From Prorocentrum cordatum (lineage: Eukaryota > Sar > Dinophyceae > Prorocentrales > Prorocentraceae), in contig CAUYUJ010008071.1 in assembly GCA_963575745.1 (NCBI GenBank), forward strand, positions 15,001 to 42,469: a DNA stretch of 27,469 bases, written 5' to 3'. This document shows positions 15,606 through 24,879 of this stretch, piece after piece (the first letter of the stretch is position 1; each line of letters begins with the position of its first letter). The notes beneath the pieces are model-generated. The model searched no databases and was not told the origin of the DNA. It saw only the letters and a program-made list of their open reading frames with translations. The position numbers were made by a program, and so were the translations under genes.

Positions 15606-15765
15606 ACCTCTCTTCCTCCTCCTCCTCCTCCTCCTCCTTCTCCTCCTCCTCCTCCTCCGTCTCCGTCTCCTCCTCCTCCTCCTCCTCCTCCTCCTTTCCG
15701 CACGCTCGACTCCTCTCCTACCTCCCTCCTCCTCCTCCTCCTCCTTTTTCCTCCTCCACAATTAC
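15606..15765. repeat. CTC trinucleotide microsatellite
   Basis: Interrupted CTC/CCT repeats of about 160 bp. A 14-base C-run follows at about 15822-15835. Confidence 0.85.
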
Positions 15766-15934
15766 TCAATCTGAATACTACTCTCCCTCTTCCCGTGATG
15801 ACGGTTTTGAAGTGCTCGACCCCCCCCCCCCCCCCGCGTACTGCTTTCCTTACAAACGTTTCCCCGGAGTTGGGTTTTCGCCGGAAGTTTTTTGTTTTCC
15901 TCTCAAAATGTTGTTCTCGCTGATGCGCCGGCCT

Positions 15935-15962
15935 CATTTTTGGCTCAAGGCGTTGGCTCAAG
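15935..15962 (+). other. Two tandem relict spliced-leader fragments
   Basis: catttttggctcaag (15935-15949) is followed after three bases by ttggctcaag (15953-15962). Both match the 3' end of the dinoflagellate spliced leader (CCATTTTGGCTCAAG), the first with one extra T. Tandem, 5'-shortened leaders are the signature of repeated rounds of trans-splicing and re-insertion. They lie 82 bp upstream of the ATG of LINE ORF1. Confidence 0.65.
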
Positions 15963-16044
15963 ACCCGTACACTTCCCTCCTACTACCCACGCAGGTCTTC
16001 GATTGTTTTTCTGGGTGCTCGTGTCTTCGGCAGCTTACGTGAAG

Positions 16045-17064
16045 ATGCCGGCTGAAAAGCACCATATGGGGACACCAGTGAAAAGCGTGCTGAAACCACC
16101 ATCGGATAAAATGCGACGTACGGGAAGTTCACCACTACAAGTTGACGACGAAGGACCTCGAGCTTTACAAGACCAATTCCAGCAACGTCTTGCGGGAGCT
16201 GGCGAGGCGACTGGCTCCAACATGATGAGCAAGACCCCTCAAGCACTCACTACCGATACTTTCCGGGAGATTTTGAACGAGCAGTTGGACCCGATCCGGA
16301 AAGATATTTTGGCCATTAAGGAGCACGGTGTTTCACAACATGACCTCCAGACGGCCATCAACCCACTGAAGGACGAGATTGACGGCTTGACCAAGAGGAT
16401 TGGCTTATTGGAGTCGAATTACACGTCACGTCCGCCAACTTCAGGTCCCACTTCTGCAAGGACAGCGTCAAGTATAGACACGGCGGCGCACAATAAACTG
16501 CAAGAGCTTGAACGGGACCTTCAACAGCTTAAACAACAGCGTGGCGCACCTGTTTGCCGTTCACAGCATGATCCTGATGAGAAGCGGTCGTTGACTGGTG
16601 TCTTTGGGAACCTTGTGGGGTTCGACATGTTCAACACAGCGGCAGCATGGATCAAGGAAAAACTATCCGAAGCAGACGGCCCCACCCCGTACAACCTGTA
16701 CATGAAAGGCGATACGACCACAATTTTGTATGCAGAGTTCGCCACCACGCTGGACAGGGATACTGCCGTGGCTCTGATCAAAAGTGCGAAGTTCGATTTG
16801 AATGGGAATACTGTATGGGCTTCGCCCGACCGCCATCCATTAGAGAGGGCCGCTCGGAATTTCTGTTTCGGGCTGAAGTATTTCCTCAAGGGCACCATGC
16901 ACTCGACCTACACCATAAATGTATCAAATGACGCTCCTTACCAAGTTCGAGTGGGTGGTCAGTTGGCTCTCACTGTTACTACGGACGGCACGCATCTTAC
17001 TCGTAAGTGGGAGGAGGAATGGGAGAAGTGGGAGGAACTACAACAACACGAAAAACTAAAATAA
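16045..17064 (+). CDS. LINE ORF1 protein (coiled coil + RRM-like), prematurely stopped
   Basis: 339 residues from ATG 16045 (MPAEKHHMGTPV), the first Met in frame after the spliced-leader relicts. Residues ~70-127 (FREILNEQL to KRIGLLESN) and ~148-168 (LQELERDLQQLKQQ) are predicted coiled coil. Residues ~181-265 (GVFGNLVGFDMFNTAAAWI to LYAEFATTLDRDTAVALI) look like the RRM-type domain of L1-like ORF1 proteins that bind element RNA. After the TAA at 17062-17064 the frame stays open for 30 more codons and ends in a basic tail, MKGGAKGKSKGDRKA, before TAG 17155. This suggests that a single change created the TAA and removed the basic C-terminus. Confidence 0.75.
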   Translation: MPAEKHHMGTPVKSVLKPPSDKMRRTGSSPLQVDDEGPRALQDQFQQRLAGAGEATGSNMMSKTPQALTTDTFREILNEQLDPIRKDILAIKEHGVSQHDLQTAINPLKDEIDGLTKRIGLLESNYTSRPPTSGPTSARTASSIDTAAHNKLQELERDLQQLKQQRGAPVCRSQHDPDEKRSLTGVFGNLVGFDMFNTAAAWIKEKLSEADGPTPYNLYMKGDTTTILYAEFATTLDRDTAVALIKSAKFDLNGNTVWASPDRHPLERAARNFCFGLKYFLKGTMHSTYTINVSNDAPYQVRVGGQLALTVTTDGTHLTRKWEEEWEKWEELQQHEKLK

Positions 17065-17160
17065 TTGATAGCTAAATGCGATTCCTTAGTCACCCGGGCG
17101 ACTGCAGGGATGAAGGGAGGGGCGAAGGGCAAATCTAAGGGTGACAGGAAGGCGTAGGAA

Positions 17161-20100
17161 ATGCGGCAAGTATCAGGGAACGTCCGACTTGATACCGGAG
17201 CCGGTGAACAAGGACATCCGCAATCTGACCCGCCTAACTTTTTGATCATTGGGGATATGCTGGGCAAAGTTACCAATTTCTCCAACAAGTCGGTTTCAGA
17301 TGTCTGCCCCCGAAAAGTCGTCAACAGATATGTTGAAGATGGACCTCCTCATCCTAGTTCTCTTGAGTCCGATGGTTCTGGGCGTAACCAGGGCAAAACT
17401 ACCGCTATGTTCAGACCTACGGCATCCCGCACATGTTCTGCAGCCGGCATGGGCGACAACTCCAAGCCGCAGCAACAATTACAATTTCATACTCCATCTT
17501 ATTTATCTTCGTCTCCTCCTACTCCCCCGGCTTCTTCTACATCAGCGTCTCGCGTGCCGCCGCCGAGGACTCTGGCCCGCCAGGCTACTTCGGCGCAGGC
17601 ATCCCCAGCTCTGACGTCCGCATCTTCCCCTCCTCGGGGATCTGGTTCGGTGATGGGCAAAGCTACCGTTTCCGTAAGCCTTCCAACGCATGATAGTTCA
17701 TTTTGTGATGGACGTATACTGGACAAAGTTGCCACTACGGCCATCTACACATGCACACCTTCATCGCATACATCCTCACCATCTTCTTGCGCGGGTGCCG
17801 TTCCCGAAGGGCGGGCCCATCGTGACCATGTTTCACTCAGGGCCCCGGCGGTCCTCAACCTTCACTTCGCCGCTGCCCCCGTCGACGGGCTGACCGACGA
17901 CAACGAGGGCCCCGACATCGAGGCACAGTCGGCCAGGACAGGCTCGCATTCTTCTTCCCGTACTTGCGTGGGCCACCGAACTCAGCAACAGGCAGGGGGA
18001 CAGACACATTCCACGAGGCAGACAGCTCTATGGTGTCAACCTCGCCGCTCTTGCGTTCCGCTGGGTTCGGAACAATTGGGTTCTTGGAATGTTGAAGGAC
18101 TCCGAGGCGACTCCAGGATCAAGCTTACCGAGCTGTTCCGGATGATGAACTCCATTGGGCTGGGAAATCTTTGTATCCAAGAGACGCAACTTCATGGCGC
18201 ATATTACGAAGAAGAACTTGGATTCTTAATTTGTTTATCCGGGGAACTCGACGCAGAACGGCTTTCCAACGCAGGAGTCGGTTTTATAATAGCTCCATGG
18301 GCACGGGCATCACTTGTAGCTTTCAGGACATATTCGCCAAGATTGGCATCAGTGCGGCTTCGAGTGCAACATGGTGTCTTGGATCTTATCTCCGCGTACG
18401 CGCCACACAGCGGGCACGATTACGACGAGAGGCAACATTTCTTTTCCGAGTTGGGCGCAATAACGAAACCCACGACAACGCACAGCACTACTTTAGTACT
18501 GGGCGACTTCAACGCCAAGTTGTTGCAGCAAGGATTGGGGGAATCAGACATTATTGGAGATAGTGTATTCTCGGGTGGGTCAGCCCGCAGCATCCTGCAA
18601 CAAGTATCTAACAGACAACTTTTGATCGAATACTGTATCGAGAAAGACATGTTGGTAGCGAATACGTTTTTCAAGGTACCAGTGGAAGAACAGATTACGT
18701 TCAGAAACTTGGGGACTCTACCGTCAGAGCCGATTTCGCCGGACAAGTTCAGTCAAATTGACCACGTGTTGTGTCATAACACGGTATTGCCTTGGGTACA
18801 AGATTGCAGGACAGACCGTACCGTAGCATTGAACAGCCACCACTTCCTGACCAAGGTGATGGTGAATTTCGCATTCAAGAAACACCGTGACACGCAAGCA
18901 CAATGTCAAAAAGATGCATCTTCTGTCCAGGAGCCGGACACCAAGGCTGCATTTACCAGGGCTTTCACTGAGGCTTGGGAGGCCAACCGGCCGCCGAAGG
19001 GATCGCATAACGACATGGCCAACAACATCGAGCGAGCGTTCGCTTCAGCGTCTTCCACATTACGGACAAGGCCCGCTCGAGCTAAGAAAGAATGGATTTC
19101 CCAATCTACATTGGATTTGATTGAACAGAGAGACGCATGCCGCCGCTCTGGAGATTATCAAGCAGAGCGCCTACTTCACAAGCGTATCCGGAAGGCAGCC
19201 CGGCATGATCGCACGAATTGGATTCATGAGACGCTGGTGGGAGGAAAATGGGACGCCGTAAAGCAACTCAGGAAGAAGCCGCAGATGAAGCACGCAGGAG
19301 TACGTGACATGAACAATAATTTGACTGACACCGCTGGCAGGCCAGACGCTTTGGCAGATTACTTTGAGAAGATCCAATGGGAAGTCAAATTTGCAGATAT
19401 CAGCCCTACGTCAACAAGCACTTTGGGCAGCGAGTTGCCAGTGGATGTGTCTGCCTTCACGCTGGGGGAGCTACAACAAGCTTTGCGGAAAATGAGAAAT
19501 GGGAAAGCCGCTGGCCCAGATGACGTCCCGCCAGAATTCTGGAAAGTCGTTTCTGAAGATGCCCATGCGTGCGGGGCTCTACTGGAAATCTGCCAAACAT
19601 GCTGGGCGACTAAAGATATCCCGGACAAATGGAGGAGGGCGAAAGTAATACTTCTATTTAAGAAAGGAGACCACACGTTGCCTAGCAACTACCGCCCGAT
19701 TTCTTTGTTGACTGTTGGCTACAAGGCACTGGCGTCAATGCTCCACCAGAGGCTCTTACGAGGAGGAGCTGAAGAACGAATGAGATCATCTCAATTCGGT
19801 TTCCGGCCTCGGCGGGGAACGGCAGACGCTCTCATGTTGATCAGGCGAATCATCGATGCGGCCAACGTGGACAACACCGGGGGCCTTACGATAATCTTGC
19901 TTGATTGGGCAAAGGCGTTCGACAGGTTAAAGCCGGAATGCTTGTGTGCAGCTTTGATGCGCTTTGGGGTCCCTTCTCCGATGGTAGACATGATCCAAGG
20001 CATATACTCGGAGCGCTTCTTCACCATAGTGGATCATTGCGGCTGCTCTACGGAAAGGCGGCAGGCTGCTGGAATAGCTCAGGGTTGTCCTCTATCCCCG

Positions 20101-20205
20101 TACTTGTTCATTATGGTTCAGAGTGTCATGCTTCATGATGTATACCACGGTCTCCAGCTACGAGATGAACCCGGATATTACCCGAGACGTGCTTTACGCG
20201 GATGA
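17161..20205 (+). pseudogene. LINE ORF2: endonuclease and N-terminal RT, broken before motif C
   Basis: ATG 17161 follows the ORF1-frame TAG by three bases. The first ~300 residues are Ser/Pro-rich and not recognised. APE-type endonuclease from ~305: SWNVEGL, CIQETQLHG, SAYAPHSGHD, LVLGDFNAKL and SQIDHVL. The usual SDH motif reads SHH (18835-18843). RT: MRNGKAAGPDDVPPEFW, KVILLFKKGDHTLPSNYRPISLL, SQFGFRPRRGT, motif A LLDWAKAFD, motif B GIAQGCPLSPYLF. The frame then leaves the coding path and meets TGA at 20203-20205, opposite the YADD codons of the next frame. Role in the intact element: nicking target DNA and priming reverse transcription. Confidence 0.85.
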
Positions 20206-20905
20206 TACGTTGCTACTATCAAGACATGGGGAAAACTGCCAAGCTCTACTTAATGCTGTCGTTTCGGAAGGACGCAAATATGGCCTGGAGCTTAACTGGG
20301 ACAAGACTCTGCAGATGCCAGTGGCCTCAGACAGCGTGGTGGCGAGGCCGACCGGGGAGCCCATTACACAAGTTACAGAGGCAGTCTACTTAGGAGGCTT
20401 GATCACGCACGATGGGCGAGTGGGAAATGAATTGAACCGGCGACTTGGCGAAGGGAAAGGCATATTCCAACAGCTTTGTAAGATTTGGAAGCATGCTGCA
20501 ATCAGCAGGGCAAGGAAGTTGCAGATCTACACCAGCTGCGTGTTGAGCAAGGTCCTCTACTCCTTGGATTCTCTGTGGCTGCTAAAGGTTGACAGAACAA
20601 GGCTGGGCGCTTTTCATTGCAGGTGCCTGCGCAAGATATTAGGCATACCTCATTCCTACTTTTCGAGAGTTCCGAACGCAGCAGTTCTGACGCGTGCCGG
20701 TTCCAAGCCTCTCTCTGCAATTTTACGTGATCGCCAATGCAAGTTGTATAGGAAACTTGTTGCACAAACAGACGATTCCTTGGTGAAGCGGGTGGTGTGC
20801 AACGCAGACGGCACGCCCAAAGATTGGGCACTCCGCCGGCGCAGAGGGAGACCTAGGCAGCAATGGGCACAATCCGTCTACAATCTCGAACACCTGAGCA
20901 TCTGA
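20123..20905 (+). pseudogene. LINE ORF2 C-terminal part: RT motif C and thumb, in the +1 frame
   Basis: Continuation of ORF2 one frame over; the listed start is an alternative codon, not a real initiation site. VLYADDTLLLS carries RT motif C at about 20192-20220, followed by GLELNWDKT and YLGGLITHDG (motifs D/E). The thumb-like segment continues through LYSLDSLW and CLRKILGIPHSYFSRVPNAAVL. RRRGRPRQQW lies close to the stop at 20903-20905. No RNase H domain follows, unlike the LINE tail at 24880-26600. The frame switch lies between about 20140 and 20190. Confidence 0.85.
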
Positions 20906-21026
20906 AGCTTTTCTGCCTCCTCCGCCGCCTCCCCCTTGAGGCGCCCGCTGCGGCCGCGGCAACTTTTTAGTTGCTATTTCTGCCCACGCGTCCTTCATGG
21001 ATGCACGGCTTCTTGTCTTGTCTTGT

Positions 21027-21178
21027 CTCGTTCCGAATCGTGCTCCCGCTGCAGCGCTGGCCTCATTTCCGTGCTTCCGCTCGTTCCGAATCGTGCTCCC
21101 GCTGCAGCGCTGGCCTCATTTCCGCGCTTCCGCTCGTTTCGACTCGTGCTCCCGCTGCAGCGCTAGCGTCATTTCCCG
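21027..21178. repeat. 53-bp tandem repeat, ~2.9 copies
   Basis: Copies start at 21027, 21080 and 21133 with ctcgttccga or ctcgtttcga and share gtgctcccgctgcagcgct. The third copy is slightly diverged. The array lies 120 bp beyond the LINE ORF2 stop and is followed by short ATGC-rich phrases (gccatgcc, gcaatgcaatgc). Confidence 0.85.
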
Positions 21179-21403
21179 TGCCATGCCACGGCATGCAATG
21201 CAATGCTAGGTTGATACTACGCTTTGCGGTGCTCTTCTACGCCATGCCATGCCGTGCTCTACAACGCATCGCGTACCCTTTCGGGATCATTGCCCTGCTC
21301 GACATCCGACTGTGCGAGTAGAGAGGGGATCTACGCCATGGTAAGGGATGGGAGAGAGGGGTAGGTTGTCAGACATGACGCGAGCGCACCTAGCTTGTTC
21401 TTC

Positions 21404-21470
21404 TCCCCCTCCTCCTCCTCCCCCTCCTCCTCCTCCTCCTCAGCCTCGTCCTCCTCCTCATCCTCCCCCG
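21404..21470. repeat. CTC microsatellite
   Basis: About 65 bp of CCT/CTC units with a few substitutions. Confidence 0.8.
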
Positions 21471-21543
21471 CACATGCTCGTGCACAGGGCGGGCACGCGG
21501 CGTAACCTCGGCCCACCCAGCGCGAGGTGCCCACGTTGGCGCC

Positions 21544-21672
21544 CAACAACCAGGCACCAGCAGTAAGAACCCAACTAACGAAACCAGGCAACCAGGCACC
21601 AGCAGTCATAACCCAACCAGGCACCAGGCAACCACCAGGCGCCCCAAAACCGTACACACCCAACTAACTACC
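21544..21672. repeat. ~42-bp imperfect tandem repeat (CAACCAGGCACC family)
   Basis: caaccaggcaccagcagt occurs about 42 bp apart. It is followed by partial units built on accaggca and cccaactaac. No gene is recognised across it. Confidence 0.6.
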
Positions 21673-21889
21673 TCGTAGGAGCCGCAGTAGGGACCTCTGA
21701 ATGCAAGCATCGTTTGGGCGAGCACACAGGGGGGTCGCTAGGCTCGTTGTGCGGGAACCGTCTATCCAGGTCGACCTACGCACGCGCGAGATGCCAGTAA
21801 TCGATTCTAAAACATCATCCATCTGATGTACATCTATAGGTATACTCAGATGTACATGTGTAGAACCAAGTCTATACTACGTTTAGAAG
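21673..21889. other. Unassigned AT-richer DNA
   Basis: No gene recognised. A short inverted pair, atgtacatct and agatgtacat, lies at about 21827-21856 around ataggtatactc. Confidence 0.35.
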
Positions 21890-22075
21890 ACTGCAGTTGC
21901 GCTTCGCGCCATGCACCTCGGTCCTTGAATATTGGCATGCAGGCGGGCACCGCGGCGGAAATGCAGTCAGGTAGAGCAGACCAAATATCGAAAACTCCTC
22001 GTTGCCTTGTCCGGCATTGTCGTCACAATAATGTATTTCGGTAACAGTCCGTCATATTTCCTTTTCCTTTTCCTC
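21890..22075 (+). repeat. ~186-bp dispersed repeat, copy 1
   Basis: Aligns with 22970-23155 over its whole length. Shared blocks include gcgcttcgcgcc, gcacctcggtccttgaa, ggtagagcagaccaaatatcg and ccgtcat. Both copies end in a pyrimidine-rich tail. A SINE-like or truncated retroelement origin is possible; no promoter boxes were recognised. Confidence 0.75.
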
Positions 22076-22119
22076 ATTCTCGCCCTCTCATGCGAATCAT
22101 TCCTCGTCCTCCTCTGCCT

Positions 22120-22660
22120 GTTTTTGCGGAGGCTCCTCCTTGGAGAGCTTCTTGGGGGCCTCATGAAAGTTTTACTGAGCTTCTTGGCGCCTTCTGGCGA
22201 CCCGCTGGGCGCCTTCTGAGGGCCTCTGGGGGATTTCTGCGGGCCACCCTGCTTCCAACTGCGGTCTCCCTGAACGGCCAGGTCACGATTTGGAATGCTC
22301 CGTGGCGCGTCTCAGGGCCATCTTGGGCCGTCATGGGGCTCTCTGCGGGCTATTTGGGGGCTCTGTTGGGCCATTTTGGAGGTCTCTTGGACTGCCTCGA
22401 AGCCTTTTCGGGTAGTTTTGGCATGATTTTCGGACCTCGGACGTCTGGAAGACCGAAGAACAGAGCATTCCCCAAATCATACAACAGCAATTGGAACTCA
22501 CTGCTTTTCTACATTTCGGACGCCTCGTGGAGGCGGGGGTGTTCTTTGGGTCGTCGTCGCATGTCTGGTGGATATTTGGGGCCTCTTGGGGCCCTCGGGG
22601 GGCCGCTCGGCCGCCATCCTGACCGATTTGGGCCCGCCTACTGGGCCCATCATGGGCCTT
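22120..22660. repeat. 11-bp minisatellite, locus 4
   Basis: Degenerate units such as gggccatctt, gggccgtcat, ggggctctct and ggaggtctctt, best seen at 22312-22415 with more units at 22565-22620. The locus also includes non-repeat DNA. No gene is recognised. Confidence 0.55.
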
Positions 22661-22969
22661 CATCAGAGCGTGAACTACCTACCCCGCTTTCGCTTCCAGG
22701 CACAACCAAGTCATACCACGTGCCTCCTCGTCAAGCGGCCTGACCAGTACAGGCCGTAGTTTGGCATCGCTTGGTATCTCTTGGAAGCGAGGGTGGTCAA
22801 AAGCGAGGTAGGTTTGTATGACCCCTACTTCAGGAGCTCCATACCGCTCGGGTGACATTCGACAGGGGCGTCCAGGGAGCCGCCGGGGCCAGGGATCTGG
22901 GGGGTCCCATTTAGGGGGGGGGGGGCTCGCAGGGTCCCAGAGAGTAAACATATTGAACATTGGATGCAC
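22661..22969. other. Unassigned DNA
   Basis: No gene recognised between the minisatellite and the second copy of the 186-bp repeat. A run of about 13 G lies near 22913-22925. Confidence 0.35.
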
Positions 22970-23155
22970 GACTGCAGTGGCGCTTCGCGCCGTGCACCTC
23001 GGTCCTTGAAGATTGGCATGCGGGCTGAAATCGCGGCGGAAGGGCAGGAAGGTAGAGCAGACCAAATATCGATAGCTCTTCGTTGCTTTGTCCAGCATCG
23101 TCGTCATAAGAGTGTAATTCGGCATCCTTCCGTCATGTTTCCTCTTCCTCTTCCT
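22970..23155 (+). repeat. ~186-bp dispersed repeat, copy 2
   Basis: Direct copy of 21890-22075, 1,080 bp downstream, roughly 85% identical by eye. Its pyrimidine tail continues into CCTCGT repeats up to about 23195. Confidence 0.75.
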
Positions 23156-23387
23156 CGTCCTCGTCTTCGTCCTCGTCCTCGTCGTCGCCGTCGTAGGCCG
23201 CGGAGATCCCGCAACTTCCGCCAGGAGAGAACGGGGCCTTGCGGGAAAGGGGTCCCGAGATTTTTGACGCGTCCGGCCTCCCAGAGCCCTCCCGGAGGGT
23301 CAGAATCCGATGGACCTCGAGCCTCGGCGTGCGAACCTCTCTTCCAGGCGTGCGACGGCTTCTGATCGAGGGTGGGGGAGGAGAATT

Positions 23388-23818
23388 AGTACGAGGAGGA
23401 GGAGGAGGAGGAGGAGGAGGGGGAGGGGGAGGAGGAGGAGGAGGAGGAGGAGGAGGAGGAGGAGGAGGAGGAGGAGGAGGAGGAGGAGGAGGAGGAGGAG
23501 AAGGAGGAGGAGAAGGGAGAGGAGGAGGAGGAGGAGCAGGAGGAGGAGGAAATGGGTGGGAGGAGGAGGAGGAGGGACAGGAGCAGGCGGGGGACGGGCA
23601 AGATGAGGACAAGGAGGGGTAATTTTGGAGAAGGAGGAAGCAGGAGGAGGAGGAGAAGGAGGAGGAGGAGGAGGAGGAGAAGGAGGCGGAGGAGGAGGAG
23701 GAGGAGGAGGAGGAGGAGGAGGAGGAGGAGGAGGAGGAGGAGGAGAGAGGAGAGAGGAGGAAATCTTGACGGCGGAAGAGGAAATGGGAGCAGGAGGAGG
23801 AGGAGGAGGAGGCGAATG
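23388..23818. repeat. AGG/GGA trinucleotide microsatellite
   Basis: Two long GGA tracts (about 23388-23545 and 23640-23755) and a shorter one (23790-23812), joined by GA-rich sequence. Open frames give poly-Gly, poly-Arg, poly-Glu, or poly-Pro/Ser/Leu on the other strand, and are not genes. Confidence 0.9.
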
Positions 23819-24609
23819 GGGGGAGCAGAGAGTAGGAGGGAGACGAAGGGAGGAGGCTGCCACCACGGCCGACATAGGCCCCCATAGACCCCACAGAAGG
23901 CTTTCAACGCGCCTTCCAGAGACCGTCCAGAGATCCCCACGAGAACATCCAAGATGCTGGATCCTGGGCACAGGGGGAGAATGGGATGAGCAGGCGAGTG
24001 ATGAAGAGGACAGCGGGAGCATGGGAGGAGGGAGGCGCAAGTGGAACAGGGGAGGAGGAGGAGGACCACTGACGAGCGAAGAGGGAGCAAGGAGAGGGGA
24101 AAGCGAAAACCATTGAGGAATAGGAATATGAATCGCTAAATTACGATGCCATGGCCATGAGCATGTGATGATCACGGACGCCACGACGTCGAGGCTCAAC
24201 GCCAAGAAGAAAGACTCAGGAACATTCCATTGAGATAGTATGGTTGCTCAAAGGTATGCGGGGTGTATCATGCCCGTGCATCCACGGCAGCGCCCATGTT
24301 CCTCCAGCCGAGAAGGCCTGATAGCAACGCGAGCCACAGCGTATATGCGTGTAAGGTCACCAAGTGCACGACATACCAGAACAATCTCGATGCTGCGATG
24401 CAGGTAGTCAGTCGGGGCGAGCGAACCGCATGCCCGAACATTCTTCGATTTCGGACGGGGAACATCGCGGGTGAAGAAGAGAACGTGACAAAGTCGAGCG
24501 CCGATTGCCGAATGGCACGACGAACGCCAGGAGCCACACGACACTTTTAACCCATCGAAGAAGCCCAGCGGCCGGGACAGGCGGCAGAGGGGGGAGGGGG
24601 GAGGGATTT
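23819..24609. other. Unassigned DNA
   Basis: No gene recognised. The first 280 bases are GA-rich (ggaggagg near 24050). The rest is of mixed composition, with short overlapping open frames on both strands and no conserved motif. Confidence 0.35.
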
Positions 24610-24816
24610 GGACGCCCGAAATTGGTACGGAAAGAACGGGTACAATGCCCAACAGCAGTTCCTATTCATTTTGAACAGGACTCGCTGTCCGCGCCGCCGC
24701 GGCCTGTGTCCATTCGAGACAAAAGGCCGCCTGCCCAACAGCGGCCGCTGTTGGTGTGGGACAACATTTGTTTTTGGGCATTACACCCATTCTTTCTGTA
24801 CCCATTTCGGGCGTCC
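24610..24816. repeat. 207-bp foldback repeat with a perfect 20-bp palindrome
   Basis: Arms 24610-24652 and 24774-24816 are 43-bp inverted repeats matching at 38 of 43 positions (ggacgcccgaa...aatgcccaa). The 121-bp spacer holds a perfect 20-bp palindrome at 24735-24754 (CCAACAGCGG/CCGCTGTTGG). It adjoins the 3' end of the minus-strand LINE remnant. No protein-coding signal is seen. Confidence 0.7.
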
Positions 24817-24879
24817 AGGGCCGGGGGGGAAGCGGGGGGCACGCAGGCTGTCCGAATTTCGAATTCGTTCGGCGGCCCA

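Larger units (their letters stand above)
15935..20905 (+). mobile_element. Non-LTR retrotransposon (LINE) with ORF1 and EN-RT ORF2
   Basis: Minimal extent, from the tandem spliced-leader relicts to the end of the readable ORF2. ORF1 (16045-17064) encodes a coiled-coil/RRM-like protein. ORF2 (17161-20205, continued in another frame to 20905) encodes an APE-type endonuclease and an RT. Composition is clearly lower in GC than the YR element. No poly-A tail or target-site duplication was found, so the true ends are unknown. The GC-rich 53-bp tandem repeats at 21027-21178 could be part of the 3' end. The copy carries an in-frame stop in ORF1 and a frameshift in ORF2, so it is probably non-autonomous now. 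Confidence 0.85.

Noticed and set aside
23133-24205. Long open frames on both strands across the AGG tract
   Set aside because: Poly-Gly/Arg/Glu and poly-Pro/Ser/Leu translations of the microsatellite, with no domain outside the repeat.
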